A stretch of 64,000 nucleotides of DNA from Manduca sexta (Eukaryota; Arthropoda; Insecta; Lepidoptera; Sphingidae): positions 3,906,001 to 3,970,000 of the forward strand of contig NC_051139.1 of assembly GCF_014839805.1 (NCBI RefSeq), in the 5' to 3' direction. Position numbers and translations under genes: made by a program. The notes under the pieces are model-generated. The model searched no databases. It saw only the letters and a list, made by a program, of their open reading frames with translations, and was not told the origin of the DNA. This document shows, one piece after another, positions 35,283 to 46,198 of the stretch (the first letter of the stretch is position 1; each line of letters starts with the position of its first letter).

Positions 35283-35375
35283 ATGTGCGGACCCAGCGGT
35301 GGTTATTGCGGCGGATGCTGCGGCTCTTGCTGCCCCTGCATCACTATCAATACTTACTGCACTAAGATTTGCTAG
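35283..35375 (+). CDS. Candidate tiny Cys/Gly-rich protein, 30 residues
   Basis: ATG at 35283 and TAG at 35373-35375 enclose 30 codons. The product starts MCGPSGGYCGGCCGSCC and ends TYCTKIC: nine cysteines, six glycines and paired CC motifs in the first half. It is a GC-rich, codon-biased patch inside AT-rich DNA. The ATG has A at -3, and an AATAAA stands at 35504-35509, giving a compact intronless transcription unit. There is no signal peptide, so it should be intracellular if made. Short Cys-Gly-Pro proteins of insect sperm (Mst84D/Mst87F type) have this look, but at 30 residues homology cannot be claimed. It lies between oppositely oriented SINE A copies (34799-35096 and 35769-36108). It could instead be chance low complexity. 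Confidence 0.45.
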   Translation: MCGPSGGYCGGCCGSCCPCITINTYCTKIC

Positions 35376-35503
35376 TGTACCGTGCGGATGCCGGCGCTCG
35401 CCAGTCCCTACGGCGAACCATTGCGTGTGCAGCGGAGTGGTCGAGTGTAGCGGTCTATAGGATTTTCATGTTTGTTCTCAGTGCAATAGTGCCGCCATGT
35501 GCA

Positions 35504-35509
35504 AATAAA
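35504..35509 (+). terminator. Poly(A) signal AATAAA after the Cys-rich ORF
   Basis: Canonical hexamer 129 nt after the stop codon, within GCAAATAAACTAC. A plausible 3' end for a transcript of about 300 nt, though AATAAA is common in AT-rich DNA. Confidence 0.3.
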
Positions 35510-35768
35510 CTACTATATGCACTATCATGCCCACGGTTTAATATCCTGTCAATACTTACTATATGTACTTATTGCTATAATGGCATATATGTATATATGT
35601 CTCCTAAGTAAACTATCGTATCTGAAAAAATAGCGGTATTCCCTTTTTAACCGTTACATTATGTAGTTACTGTTTACTACGAAAACCCATTAAAAAAGTT
35701 AATAAATGATTGTTAATGAAGTGTTTTTTTGTTTAACTTTTAAATCAAATGGATTTGGTAGTAAACAG

Positions 35769-36108
35769 CGGCGAATGAAGCGGCGATAGCCTAGTTGGGT
35801 GTGGAACGGACTGCCGAGACGAATGTCCGCAGGTTCAAATCCCAAGGGCACACACCTCTGACTTTTCTAAAAAATCACGTGTGTATTCTTTGTGAATTTA
35901 TCGTTTGTTTTAACGGTGAAGGAAAACATCGTGAGGAAACCTGCACATCGGAGAAGTTCTCTATAGGAATTTCGAGGGTGTGTGAAGTCTACCAACCCGC
36001 ACTAGGCCAGCGTGGTGGAACTAAGGCCTAATCCCTCTCAATAGTAGAGGAGGCCCGTGCTCAGCAGTGGGCAAGTATGTAATACTGGGCTGATATTATT
36101 ATTATTTA
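35769..36108 (+). mobile_element. SINE family A, full length, 14-bp target duplication
   Basis: Best preserved copy. A box TAGCCTAGTTGGG is at 35787-35799 and matches the tRNA consensus TRGCNNAGYNGG. B box GGTTCAAATCC is at 35832-35842. The body is about 270 bp and ends in a TATTATTATTATT-type tail. Flanked by the perfect duplication TTGGTAGTAAACAG at 35755-35768 and 36109-36122, so a fairly recent insertion. Resembles the lepidopteran SINEs called Metulj, by recollection. Confidence 0.92.
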
Positions 36109-36122
36109 TTGGTAGTAAACAG

Positions 36123-37549
36123 TACCTAGATAACAGTATCGCAATTTTTCCAGATTCGATAGTGTACTTAGGACACATCGAATATTTTTTTTATTAAACT
36201 CAAGTGTTACTATTATCTATCTACTGCAAGGCCTCACTATCGCGTAGGCCATGGCTACCCGAGATATTGGATCGTTGGCCGTTACATAAACTCACTCGTA
36301 CCCGCGCTCAGAACATAAAAACTTACATATCGGATTTGGCTCACAATCGGCCTCGATATCACTTATGTATAACAATATAGAAAAGCAACAGTATGCCGTG
36401 TTTACATTATACACAGATGATATCAGTGGCAATCTAAAAACTCTGCTGTATTTACAGTGTAAATATATTGCCAAACGAATAGCCATTAAGTATATGAAAC
36501 GTGTTCTGTCTAAAGTGTATCTAATTTGGTTTCCTGTGATTCCTTTGCTATGCCAATGTAAAGTTGCTACTAAGTATAGGAAAACTGTTGGAAGATCATT
36601 CGTTTGCGAAGGGTTGTCTAGGTAGTAAATGACTATTTCCACCACTAAGCCACAGTGTGCACGCACGTTATGTTTTGGTTTGAAGGACATTTCAGCCAGC
36701 GCAATCGCTAGGGATTATGAATCTTCACACATTTTTCTTAACTCTCGGGGTGACAAGCCCAATGAAAACCCAGTTTGATATCAAAAGTTCAATGTGGTAT
36801 TAGTACTATTCATGGGTTGACGTAACGCTTACCATCGCGCGAGGGCCATGCTCTTCTAGTCTACTTAATTGCAGTAAAAATATACTATTCAGATAAATAA
36901 ATCAAAAGCAAATCTAGGTAAATTGGTATTTACCCAGACTTTCCTTTGATTTATTATACCATATCTATCTCAATCTCTCTAGATTTATCACAAAACTAAT
37001 TATAAAATTATTTGAATTTAATAAACTTATGATTAAAATTTGACTAATATTAGTTTCAGAATACATTATGAGCAAATTTGAAAGGCTTTGCAAAGCCTTT
37101 AGAACCAAAAATAATTACTTAGTTTGAATTTAGAATAAATGTTTATAACTGGGCATATTGCTACAAAACCCTTTACAATTCATGTTAAGTTGCCGTACTG
37201 GCGTTCTCATATCTAGAATACGTACTGAGGAGAATAGAAGAAGGTCTGCGAATCCCGGCGGCATGCGGTGTCGGCGTTGGCGGTGTCGGCAATGTCGGCG
37301 AAGTCGGCGGATTTATTGCACGACGTGACAGCGCTTCGCCGCCTCGTACGCCGCCACGCCGACACTACGTTAGTACGTGTATGGATACACTAGTCACTAA
37401 TGTAATATAACCGTAACTTTTACACCGCCTGAGATTAGGTACCTACATTATTGTAATAGCAGGATTAGCTAGTTTTATACGAATCTACGTGTAAGTTCTT
37501 AATTGAATTATACATACCTTTCCGTATGAAATAAAGATATTTAATACAT
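36123..37549. other. Non-coding stretch; family C fragment and CpG-rich block
   Basis: A family C fragment (+) lies at 36618-36705 (ACTATTTCCACCACTAAGCC, TGGTTTGAAGGACATTTCAG). At 37245-37380 a CpG-rich block has spaced GTCGGCG motifs and, further on, CGCCGCCACGCCGACACTAC, which can pair with the first part. The frames at 36292-36690 on both strands have no domain signal. Confidence 0.35.
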
Positions 37550-37690
37550 ACTGGTTGCCTTGGTGTAGTTGTATTACGGTATGACTGGCAGTGCTGAAGT
37601 CTCGGGTTCGATTAGTCATAGTGGTATTTGGATTTTCTACTCAGTAATTGGTGTGATTCCCCTGAGCTAGGTCTAGGTGACTACTGATGA
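37550..37690 (+). mobile_element. SINE family B, plus-strand copy
   Basis: tRNA-like start TTGGTGTAGTTGTATTACGG, B box GGTTCGATTAG at 37605-37615, and GGTATTTGGATTTTCTACTC after it. The 3' half is missing. Confidence 0.65.
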
Positions 37691-37895
37691 TGTTTTAATG
37701 ACTATTATTGAATATTTTGTATGATATTAAATACTCGAGAATGACTAAACCTCGACTACATGAGCACTCCCATCCCCTTTGAAATTGTATGATAGTACAT
37801 GCGAATAATTCCCCTTGAAAGCTGGATCCGTCCTTAAATAACGGTGTATCTATTCTCGCGGTGTATACACTCGTGTTTCAAAACAATATCCTCTT
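37691..37895. other. No gene seen
   Basis: Unrecognised. Confidence 0.3.
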
Positions 37896-38059
37896 CAGTG
37901 GCGAAGGGTGATATTTTATAAAAGGTAACCTGAAGCAAAAAAAATTGCTTTAAGTAACATATCGCGGCAAATTTAACAGAAAGCAAAAACTAAGACAAAC
38001 GTAAATAAAGCTAAAAGGCAAGCCGGTAGGAATCGGGTTGTATGGACGCTTCGCCACTG
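37896..38059. mobile_element. hAT-like MITE, subfamily 2
   Basis: Perfect ends CAGTGGCGAAG and CTTCGCCACTG. Flanks ATCCTCTT (37888-37895) and ATCCCTTT (38060-38067) match at 6 of 8. The interior (GTAACCTGAAGCAAAAAAAA, AGCAAAAACTAAGACAAACG) differs from the main subfamily but matches 40281-40440. Confidence 0.8.
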
Positions 38060-39699
38060 ATCCCTTTAACCGTAACTTTATATTGCATCGCGCCACTTAC
38101 AATGACTTCCTAATGTCCATTGTCATGGTAGCTCTTCATACTGCCCTGACACGCGATACCGTAGTACAGTCATATTTAACCTCTAACCTCCCCCAGCTCC
38201 GCTTCCGTCCTCCGCACTGCGCTACAAATTGATAATTTCCTTCATAAAAAATGCTACTTGGCAACCACCTCGGAAGTAAAGCGACGGCCACAGTGGTGCA
38301 ATGTTCTTGCTGTGAAGAAATCGTATGAACTCTCTTTTTTACGCGAGTATAAACGCGTTTTCGCTACCACTTGGGGGGTGAGTGAGAGTTTCTCGCCTTC
38401 ACACCCACCACTACAACTCCTGTAAGCCAGGATCAGTAGTGGCACGCATTTTATGACACCGAGCGGTGAAGCTCGGCGAGTCTCAGGGAAAACTAATTTG
38501 TCATTATCCCGCAAGGAATTATCAAATAGAAAGATAGGGAGGAGTTGGAAATGTTAATTGTCCACTTCCCTCCATAGCAAAACGGGAGACAAAATAATGA
38601 ACTAAGGATAATTCATTATTTTCTCAGGTGAGTGAGATGGTTATGTTGGTTTCACCGGTCTTACAGCCCAATGTTGACTCTCGGGAGTGTAGCATCATCC
38701 GAGCGAGCATTGGACCGAGTCCCTAGCCCCTGTGTACTCCACACCGGTATACCAACCAAAACCCGCGGTGGTCTTCGGTGCATAGATCGTATCAGCATCG
38801 GCATCATATGTATACTGACTAAACCGACAAACCAGTGAATAATAGAAGCTTCTTTAAAAATGTAATTCCATTTATTTAAAACTAGATTTCTCCGTAAAAT
38901 CCGTTTCTCGAACATAGTTAAATCTCAATATTCATTGCTTTTAGTAGAGCTTAGAGATGTAATTTTCTATTAGTAAAATCGTTCTCAGTATTATCTTCTA
39001 CATCCAAACTCACATACTTAAACATTTTGCAGAATTAATAATATAAATGTATATTAGATGTAAGAGCCATATTTTGCTCTGATAGATCATTAATCTCCCA
39101 ACTCTCGGAGAAAAGAAAACTCCATGGCAATAAGTGTAATTTCTAATTTATGAGTTCCGAGTCATTGTTACTTATGAAATTTAGGACCACCTACAAATGC
39201 CACGTTGTCAACTAAACTTAAAAATAAAAAATGAAAACTTTTTAACAAACAAATTAAACCTTTAAAAATCACTAAAAAATAAAAAAAAATACCATTACCT
39301 ATATACTGTTTACCAATTTCAGAGTTTTTGACTAATTAAAATGAATCATTTGCTTACCTAGCATTTTTTGATAGAGATATGACTACTATTTACTTGAGCT
39401 GTTTATATTACTTGAACATTGTAAAACAAGCCCTAAAGCTAATGCAATAAGCGACACAATCGTCGCAAAAAGATTTTAACATATCACGCATAGTGACTCA
39501 CCCCTGATAAAATATTTAAAACATTATCTAGTGTATAATATAAACATTATTTGTTACCGTTTCGCATTCAATAAAAACGTCCAACGGGAATTTATTCCGG
39601 GAACTTTCTAGTACTTGCTTAATATTGTTTAAAGCCGCAATATATTGTTATGGTAGGCTTGTTATGTCATTCTTTTTTTGTAGCTAGATCATACATTTA
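38060..39699. other. Non-coding; possible repeat fragments at 38250-38515 and 38625-38835
   Basis: The 38254-38514 minus-strand frame reads SPLGVIKCVPLLILAYRSC and TARTLHHCGRRFTSEVV, which looks like degenerate mobile-element sequence seen widely in Lepidoptera, but the family is not certain. 38625-38835 is higher in GC and similarly repeat-like. The rest is AT-rich with nothing seen. Confidence 0.35.
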
Positions 39700-39976
39700 T
39701 AAGTATTATAAAAATGAATCCCGATTTCCCTTGGTCACGCCATCACGCGTAAACGGCTGGACCGATTTCACAATTTTTTTGTTGTTGTGTTTGTTATTGT
39801 CAGGATAAGGTTCTTATGGAATAAAATAATCAAAAATTTGCGCGGAAAATTAGAAAATTTAACGAAAATATGAATGGTATATAACTGTAATTTTTTTGAA
39901 ATAACTGTCAGCGATTGACAGAATGCGCGCTGCAAATTCATAGTTAAGACGGGACAACGTCTGTCGGATCAGCTGG
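39700..39976 (+). mobile_element. Non-autonomous Helitron, decayed
   Basis: Shares AATGAATCCCGATTTCCC, CACGCCATCACGCGTAAACG and a GGATCAGCTGG 3' end (CTAG mutated to CTGG) with the better preserved minus-strand copy at 53352-53667. The 5' end is not exactly placed. Confidence 0.6.
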
Positions 39977-40280
39977 TATTCTATATATATATAAATTATT
40001 TGTTCAAAATCAGAACTAAAATGGCAACCAAAACGTCACTGTTAAAATTTATTTATTCACTTGAACAACAACTAATTTTACTTATTTGACTAATATTTTT
40101 ATTCTAATCCAGGCTTACACTTAGACTTGGGTTCTTATATCAAGATATACACAAGCTGTAAATATTGACCATACTAAAGTCAGTTTGAATGGATTTCAGT
40201 TCAATTCAGCTGAACAGAATGAATGTTGGAACGCCAAATTTAGTACGTAGTACACATATATCAATGCGTATAAGTCAAAC

Positions 40281-40440
40281 TTGTGGCAAAGCATCCATAC
40301 AACTAGATTCCTACCGGCTTCCCTTTTAGGTTTATTTTCTTTTGTCTTTATTTTCTATTGAATTGGCCGCAGTATGTTAACTAAGTCAACGTTTTCTGCA
40401 TCAGGTTACTTTTTGAAAAAATTCACCCAGCAAACTACTG
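40281..40440. mobile_element. hAT-like MITE, subfamily 2, second copy
   Basis: Reverse-oriented relative of 37896-38059: TTGTGGCAAAGCATCCATAC, CTACCGGCTTCCCTTTTAGG and TGCATCAGGTTACTTTTTGA. TIRs are eroded and no target duplication is left. Confidence 0.6.
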
Positions 40441-40824
40441 AAATCCTCACAGTTTAATGTTCAGAATTTTCCATATCAAATACATCTTTTAAATTCATCT
40501 AGCTATTTACTTTAAGCTTTGTCTAAAAACCTTATTCTCAATACAAAGAAACACATTTTTGAATGAAAGAAAGGCCCGTTTAAATTAAGACAATTGTACA
40601 AGGATAACAAAAGAGCGCGGAGCAACCAGAGCAAATACTCATTTAGGAAGCACATAAAGGCACTTCGCAGGATCGGTGGCGCGGCGCGTGCCGCGGGCTA
40701 ACGAACCGGCATACTCTCAAGTGGAAGAAACATATATGTCATAAAGTGAACACCGAAGAATAAAAATGTACCCCAAGTATTAATAAAATAAAGAACGAAA
40801 TTGTTTAAAAAGTAAATGTGTATA
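40441..40824. other. No gene seen
   Basis: A short GC patch at 40670-40700 (CGGTGGCGCGGCGCGTGCCG) stands out; otherwise AT-rich. Confidence 0.3.
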
Positions 40825-40996
40825 TCACTACATAGTATAAAACAAAGTCGCTTTCTCTGTCCCTATGTGTGCTTAAATCTTTAAAAGCGGTTTTTTTAAT
40901 AGATAGAGTGATTCAAGAGGAAGGATTATATGTATAATAATAACATCCATTAAATAGTCAGCATTGCACCCGTGCGAAGCCGGGGCGGGTCGCTAG
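40825..40996 (+). mobile_element. Short Helitron (GACCCGCCCCGGCTTCGC type)
   Basis: Begins TCACTACATAGTATAAAACA after A 40824. Ends GCGAAGCCGGGGCGGGTCGC then TAG, followed by T 40997. The ACCCG and CGGGT pair gives the 3' hairpin. 172 bp, no coding capacity. Same family as the nested copy at 55476-55671. Confidence 0.8.
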
Positions 40997-41350
40997 TTTT
41001 ATATAAAACTCAATCATACTATAATTACTTATATCGTTTTTGTAACTGTGTATATGGCATAAACGAAATCTAATTCACATGCCCGCAACGGTACCAAATC
41101 TGTCACCTCATCTCGAAAGTCAATTTACTCACTCGGATCTTGAATCACGTACACTCAAAGCAAGGAGAAACCGGCTCATCAGCAATGCAAGCTCTTGAAT
41201 CTTTGAGCGCCATCCAATTGGACACATAAAAATTTTACGACTCCTCGGATTGAATCCAGGTGATATGAAATGCTAATGTGGTCTCCGAGGCAAGGCGTTG
41301 ACCAACACTCACTCTCCGCTTCGGAATTCATGAAGTTAGGTGGCTTATAG
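40997..41350. other. No gene seen; possible tRNA-like remnant at 41210-41310
   Basis: A reverse-oriented GGATTCAATCC (B-box-like) lies near 41250 without an A box. Not enough to call an element. Confidence 0.3.
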
Positions 41351-41512
41351 TACTGGCGAATCGTCCATATAAAACGATTCTTGTCGGCTTCCCTTTATGT
41401 AGAATTTAGGGGAATTTAATAATTATCATTAGAACGATTTGCAGAACGTATGCATGCATATGAATACCTATAAGTTGTGTCCCCTTTCAGGAAATTTCAC
41501 CTTTCACCACTG
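41351..41512 (-). mobile_element. hAT-like MITE
   Basis: Ends TACTGGCGAATCG and CTTTCACCACTG are degenerate TIRs. The interior has CGATTCTTGTCGGCTTCCCT and CGATTTGCAGAACGTATGC. Flanks GCTTATAG and GGCCATAG match at 5 of 8. Confidence 0.65.
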
Positions 41513-42647
41513 GGCCATAGGGACTATAGTATATAGCGTAATTAGGGGTCGAGCCAATCATTTCTTTCTAAACGCTGCGACTATATATTAACAGCTTCGC
41601 CTAAGTTTTTGACAAACCTTTGTGTGTGACTACGTTAGTCTACTGCAAACAGACCGGCTTTATTATATTGACTGGCAAGAGACAATATGTCGACGCTCTA
41701 TCTGGATCCCACTCCGCTTCCGCGTCCATTCGTGTCACTTGTCTTACCCATATAAAAAAATATAACAAAATTCGTATTCTCAATGATGCAAAACTTTAAC
41801 ATAAAACTTGCGGATAACTTGATAAGTTTTTTTTAATCTTTTGATCTCGGCAAAGTGGCTTCACTGCACCTTATATTAAGCGAAGTTAAGCCTAAAGTAA
41901 TATACCTATTTACAATAGAACATATGTGATTGTGATTACAAAAAGTGATCTGGATAACATCGATAAACACTCAATATATCAGATAAGGATTTAATCTCAC
42001 TACACAAAATGCAAGTAAGTCCATCACGTCACATTGATTTTATGACTCAGTACCATATCTGATCGATAACTGGCTTAATGTTGTAGAAAAAAAAATATAC
42101 AGGAGTTACGTCGCCGTAATTGAAACATACGAAGAAACATAAGAAGATAATTAAGTTTAAAGATAAGATTCAATGATTATATGATTGAATAAATAAAAAT
42201 CAGTTCTCAGCTTGTACTCGGCGTGGACGGTCAAGTCCACGGGCTTAATGTAATATATTATTAAAATTATAAATATATTCATATTTTTAAAAAGCCCATA
42301 TCTCCGCGAAGAAATATAACTCAGGGATATTCTAGTTTAATTGAATTCTAACTAAACTTTATTTTACATTGTATCCAATGCTCTTCTTCTTAGTGTCTGG
42401 GAGTCCACCGTCGAACATAGGCCTCCCCTAGAGATACATCGTATTTGATCGTGTCGTATGTGATCATGAAAATATTAATTTTCAATTTGATTCAAGTAAT
42501 GTAAAAGCCTATTTACGATAGAACACTTGTGGTTGTGCAAAATGGCGTTCTTTTACCGCTAATATTATATCGTCGATGTATTTTTATTAATTATTTTTTC
42601 TGGAATTTAAAGTTAAAAGATTTTTTATATAAATTATAATTACAAGC
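41513..42647. other. No gene seen; family D fragment at 41650-41735
   Basis: The fragment (AGACCGGCTTTATTATATTG, GACGCTCTATCTGGATCCCA) is short and diverged. The rest is AT-rich. Confidence 0.35.
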
Positions 42648-42975
42648 GGCGATAGCCTAGTTGGGTGTGGAACGGACTGCCGATACGAATGTCCGCAGGT
42701 TCAAATCCCAAAGGCTCACACCTCTGATTTTTCTAAAAAATTATGTGTGTATTCTTTGTGAATTATCGCTTGCTTTATCGGTGAAGGAAAACATCGTGAG
42801 GAAACCTGCATACCTGAGAAGTTCTCTATAGGAATTTCGAGGGTGTGTGAAGTCTACCAATCCGCACTAGGCCAGCGTGGTGGACTAAGGCCTAATCCCT
42901 CTCAGTAGTAAAGGAGGCCCGTGCTCAGCAGTGGGCAAGTATATAATACAGGGCTCATATTATTATTATATTATT
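42648..42975 (+). mobile_element. SINE family A, full length
   Basis: Starts GCGGCGATAGCCTAGTTGGG with intact A box. B box GGTTCAAATCCC, AT-rich ATTATTATA tail. A clear target duplication was not resolved because both flanks are AT-rich. Confidence 0.9.
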
Positions 42976-43655
42976 ATAATAGATATAGTAATGAAATCGA
43001 TGAATTTAAATGTGAGTTTCATCCTGATATTTTATTCACATCTATTTATTTTTGAGCCAATACTTATTACAACAGACTGTGAACGCCTGGGCGTAGGGTA
43101 GCTGCCCCAACAGACGTATGCCTACGCACTTTTGAATTTCTATTGAATTATATAATAGGACTACTAATAAGAATTTCCTGATATAGCCCCCTCTAGACCA
43201 AAAGTTATAATTTGCTCCATCCTGGGCCAAAAGGTAAGAACGATCGTGACTTTTTCATCTGAATCAGCTCGTACATATTCTTAACAAGATTTAGCAGTGT
43301 AAAAATAAACTGGTACTGAACTCGGCACATTAAAGCAGTAAGGGTTGTAAATGACTTAACTTAGCAAACACATTTTAAAACTTTTAATGAATTTGTTAAT
43401 ATACTTTAATTCCACTAAAGTTGTTTTACGTTTTCTACAAACTAAGTCGTGAGGGATAAGATTTTGAATACATTTATCCATATGGGTAAACTTTAAGACG
43501 CGGTACACACTGCACGTTTAAACTATTCATTCTGAGCGTTATTGGACTGTTTGCTGATTTAAATATACATTTACGCGACTTCTCTTTCACACTGAGAGCA
43601 TTTTATATAAACAATGCCTAAAACATCGTATACAAATTTGACCACGTTTACACGG
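42976..43655. other. No gene seen
   Basis: AT-rich and unrecognised. Confidence 0.35.
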
Positions 43656-43880
43656 GTCTCCTCTACTACTTTGTAGTTTTAGGCCTTAATTCACTACGCT
43701 GGCATAGTGTGGGTTGGCAGTCTTTACATACTTTCGAAATTATCATATAGAATTCGCAGGTATATACATAGGTTTCTTCACGATGTTACCCTTCATTTTT
43801 AAAGAGAACGATAATTATTAAATAATAATACATTCTTCGGAACGGACTGCCGCGTTCCATACCCAACTAAGCTATAGTGC
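43656..43880 (-). mobile_element. SINE family A, strongly diverged
   Basis: Recognisable from TCTCCTCTACTACTTTGTAG through ACTTTCGAAATTATCATATA to CATACCCAACTAAGCTATAG (mutated A box, reversed). The B-box region is deleted. Confidence 0.7.
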
Positions 43881-44084
43881 ATATCGCGCAAAAGTTGTAA
43901 AATATGTAAATATTGCATCTCAGTTCCAATCACGTGCTTCCTGATAGTATCGCAGCGGCGTCTAGACAAATTCAATATAAGTTTATCGCATCCTTGCAAT
44001 CTGACAACGTGTTTCCACACGAAGTGTTTCTATAGCGATATTTATATGTTAGTGATATTGAAGTCAGATAATTTCTTTTCGAAT

Positions 44085-44175
44085 TTACACACACACACTC
44101 GCCTTTTATCCTCGATGAGGTAGGCAGAGGCGCAACTAATGCATTCTCTTTTCGCTGTGTGAGTGTAGCTCATAT
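44085..44175 (-). mobile_element. SINE family B fragment
   Basis: ACACACACACTCGCCTTTTA, then CGATGAGGTAGGCAGAGGCG. Confidence 0.6.
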
Positions 44176-46028
44176 CGAAATCGGAATTCGGAAGTTTGCA
44201 ACGTCTACGTAGGGCCTTAGTAATATTTACAAATAGTTTAAAAACACACCTTATACCAATTTGTGAATCACTGAATTTATTTCTTGACACCGTTAAGTAA
44301 AAACACGGTGTGGATAACCGTCCCCTACCTATACTTCTAGCAATAATTATGATTAACTGGGTTAATAAATCATTTAATTAAATACTATACATTCCTAGTG
44401 ATTTTGTTTTTAATACTTAAGTTTAATACATTGACCCAGTTCAGCATATTTAGCAACATCACGCACGCGGCGCCCCAAATCGGCACCGTTTCAAGTTACA
44501 AATAAAAACGCTCCAACAAAAACTGGAAATTCAATAACCTCGCTGATTTCCTTCGAATTTAAATGATGAATAAACGAGCGTTTTTTTACCCGCGCCGCTA
44601 GTCGTATCTCGCTGCCCTGATTTATTGAGTGGCGCCGGCGCCTTGTATTCATGACACTTAACATTTTCCAAGGAATCTGGCGCTCGCTGCCCCTTTCAAA
44701 GTAATTGTGCACTTCTATCGTTTAAAAATGTATTTTTCATTAGGTGCGGGGCGGCGAGCGCTGTGGAGTCTCCCGCCCCCTCTGTTGCTTCTGCCCGGAC
44801 TATGTACAAAGAGCCTTTTTAAACTAACGAAATTTACGTGCTCCTAAAAGTCTACGTATAATCCGGTAGCTGTAAATTGTAAAGAGAATGTAGTTCGGAC
44901 AGCGCGGTTCGTTCAGTGGTAAGCCAGTGTTGCCAGTATTTGAAATGGAAAAGAGAAGGTATTTGATAAAAAAATCGAAAATAGATAGCTCAAAATCGTC
45001 TTGTGACTTGATAAGGGTAATAAGGATAATAAGGATAAGCTCCAAAATTATAGGACAAATAGTTAAAAAGACTAATCTTATTTGTCATTCCTATAGCGAC
45101 TTATCTCTATACATTCAAATTATAACTAAGTCCCACTATGTGAGTGAAGTAAGTTCATTAAAACTGTACAAAATTTTAGCTGTTAAAAACAGTTGGTGAT
45201 AAGGACAATTTTGCAATAACAATTTGAAACAATCACGACAAAGGCTGTATCTGGCGCGTTATGTTCTGTTGGGGAGGACAAAGATAAAACTTGAAGCTAA
45301 GGAAGTTTCGTTTATAGATATATAGGGCCATATCGTATACTTTTGTCTTTAAAATGACAGTGTATCATATTCAAAATGGAAAAGGGTAAATAAAAAACTC
45401 ACGTACACGTAGTTTTTTAAAAATTACCGCTCCAAATAAAGATAACATTATAATAAAAAGGCACACTTACATTACATTTAGTATTTTCTTTACATTAATA
45501 TGATTTATATAAAAATAACCTCACGCGCTCGTTTCAAAGCTTCTAAAACGTAATAAGACGTACTCCATATTTAAGACATAAATACTATTTTCCATTTGAG
45601 ACATAAAAGGATATTATTCTTATTTTAAATATTTTAAAATGGAATTGAAACATAACAGTCTATGCTCTGCAGTACTACGAATGTAGTTAACACATAAATA
45701 TTCCCGTCTGCCACTCCGTCTAGACACAGAAATTAATTATATTGTGCTGTTATCAAAACAATTGCGATATAACGCACCCGTATAAACTAGCTTTGTTTTA
45801 CGGCACATTAGACTACGAATATGATTATTATGTGAGATTTAACAAAATGTAGGTATCTCTCATAACGTTGAAAAATAGAGAAGTTTTTTAACTTTTTTGT
45901 AAGTAATGGAATAACAGGACGTGGTTAGTGATTTTCGACGAACTGCACCTGTTTTCAGCTATTAGAAACATTATACAGTACAAATACTTCTGTCATACTG
46001 AACAGGGTCATTTTTAGATATTAGGTTA
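44176..46028. other. Non-coding stretch; GC-rich block at 44455-44810
   Basis: The block has alternating GC-rich and AT-rich segments (GCACGCGGCGCCCCAAATCG, GAGTGGCGCCGGCGCCTTGT, GGTGCGGGGCGGCGAGCGCT) with homeobox-like TTTATTG and TTAGGTG cores. No frame or repeat match. It resembles conserved non-coding elements of insect developmental genes, by composition only. The rest is AT-rich and unrecognised. Confidence 0.3.
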
Positions 46029-46198
46029 GGGCCGGCGCATATATTATGGCGGAGCGCAACACAAGGAATTTTTACTGTCAAACTAGAATCGAAATTGTCT
46101 TCATTAAAATAATATTCAAAATCAATTAACATAACAATAAATTGTCTTACATTGTTGTGTTAATCGACTGCGCTGATCCGCCATATATGGGCCGGTCC
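46029..46198. mobile_element. MITE with TTA target duplication, 170 bp
   Basis: The left end GGGCCGGCGCATATATTATG then GCGGA pairs with the right end, which reverse-complemented reads GGACCGGCCCATATATGGCG then GAT. TTA at 46026-46028 and 46199-46201. The 3-bp TTA duplication suggests PIF/Harbinger. No coding capacity. Confidence 0.7.

Noticed and set aside
35787..35842. tRNA gene signals (A and B boxes)
   Set aside because: They belong to a SINE head. The cloverleaf arms and a 3' end are absent, so it is not a tRNA gene.
36292..36690. 132-codon minus-strand frame and its plus-strand partner
   Set aside because: No domain, no codon bias, and open on both strands by low stop density. Partly overlaps a family C fragment.
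38254..38514. 86-codon minus-strand frame as a gene
   Set aside because: It reads like degenerate mobile-element sequence, but the family could not be named, so it is only noted as a possible repeat fragment.
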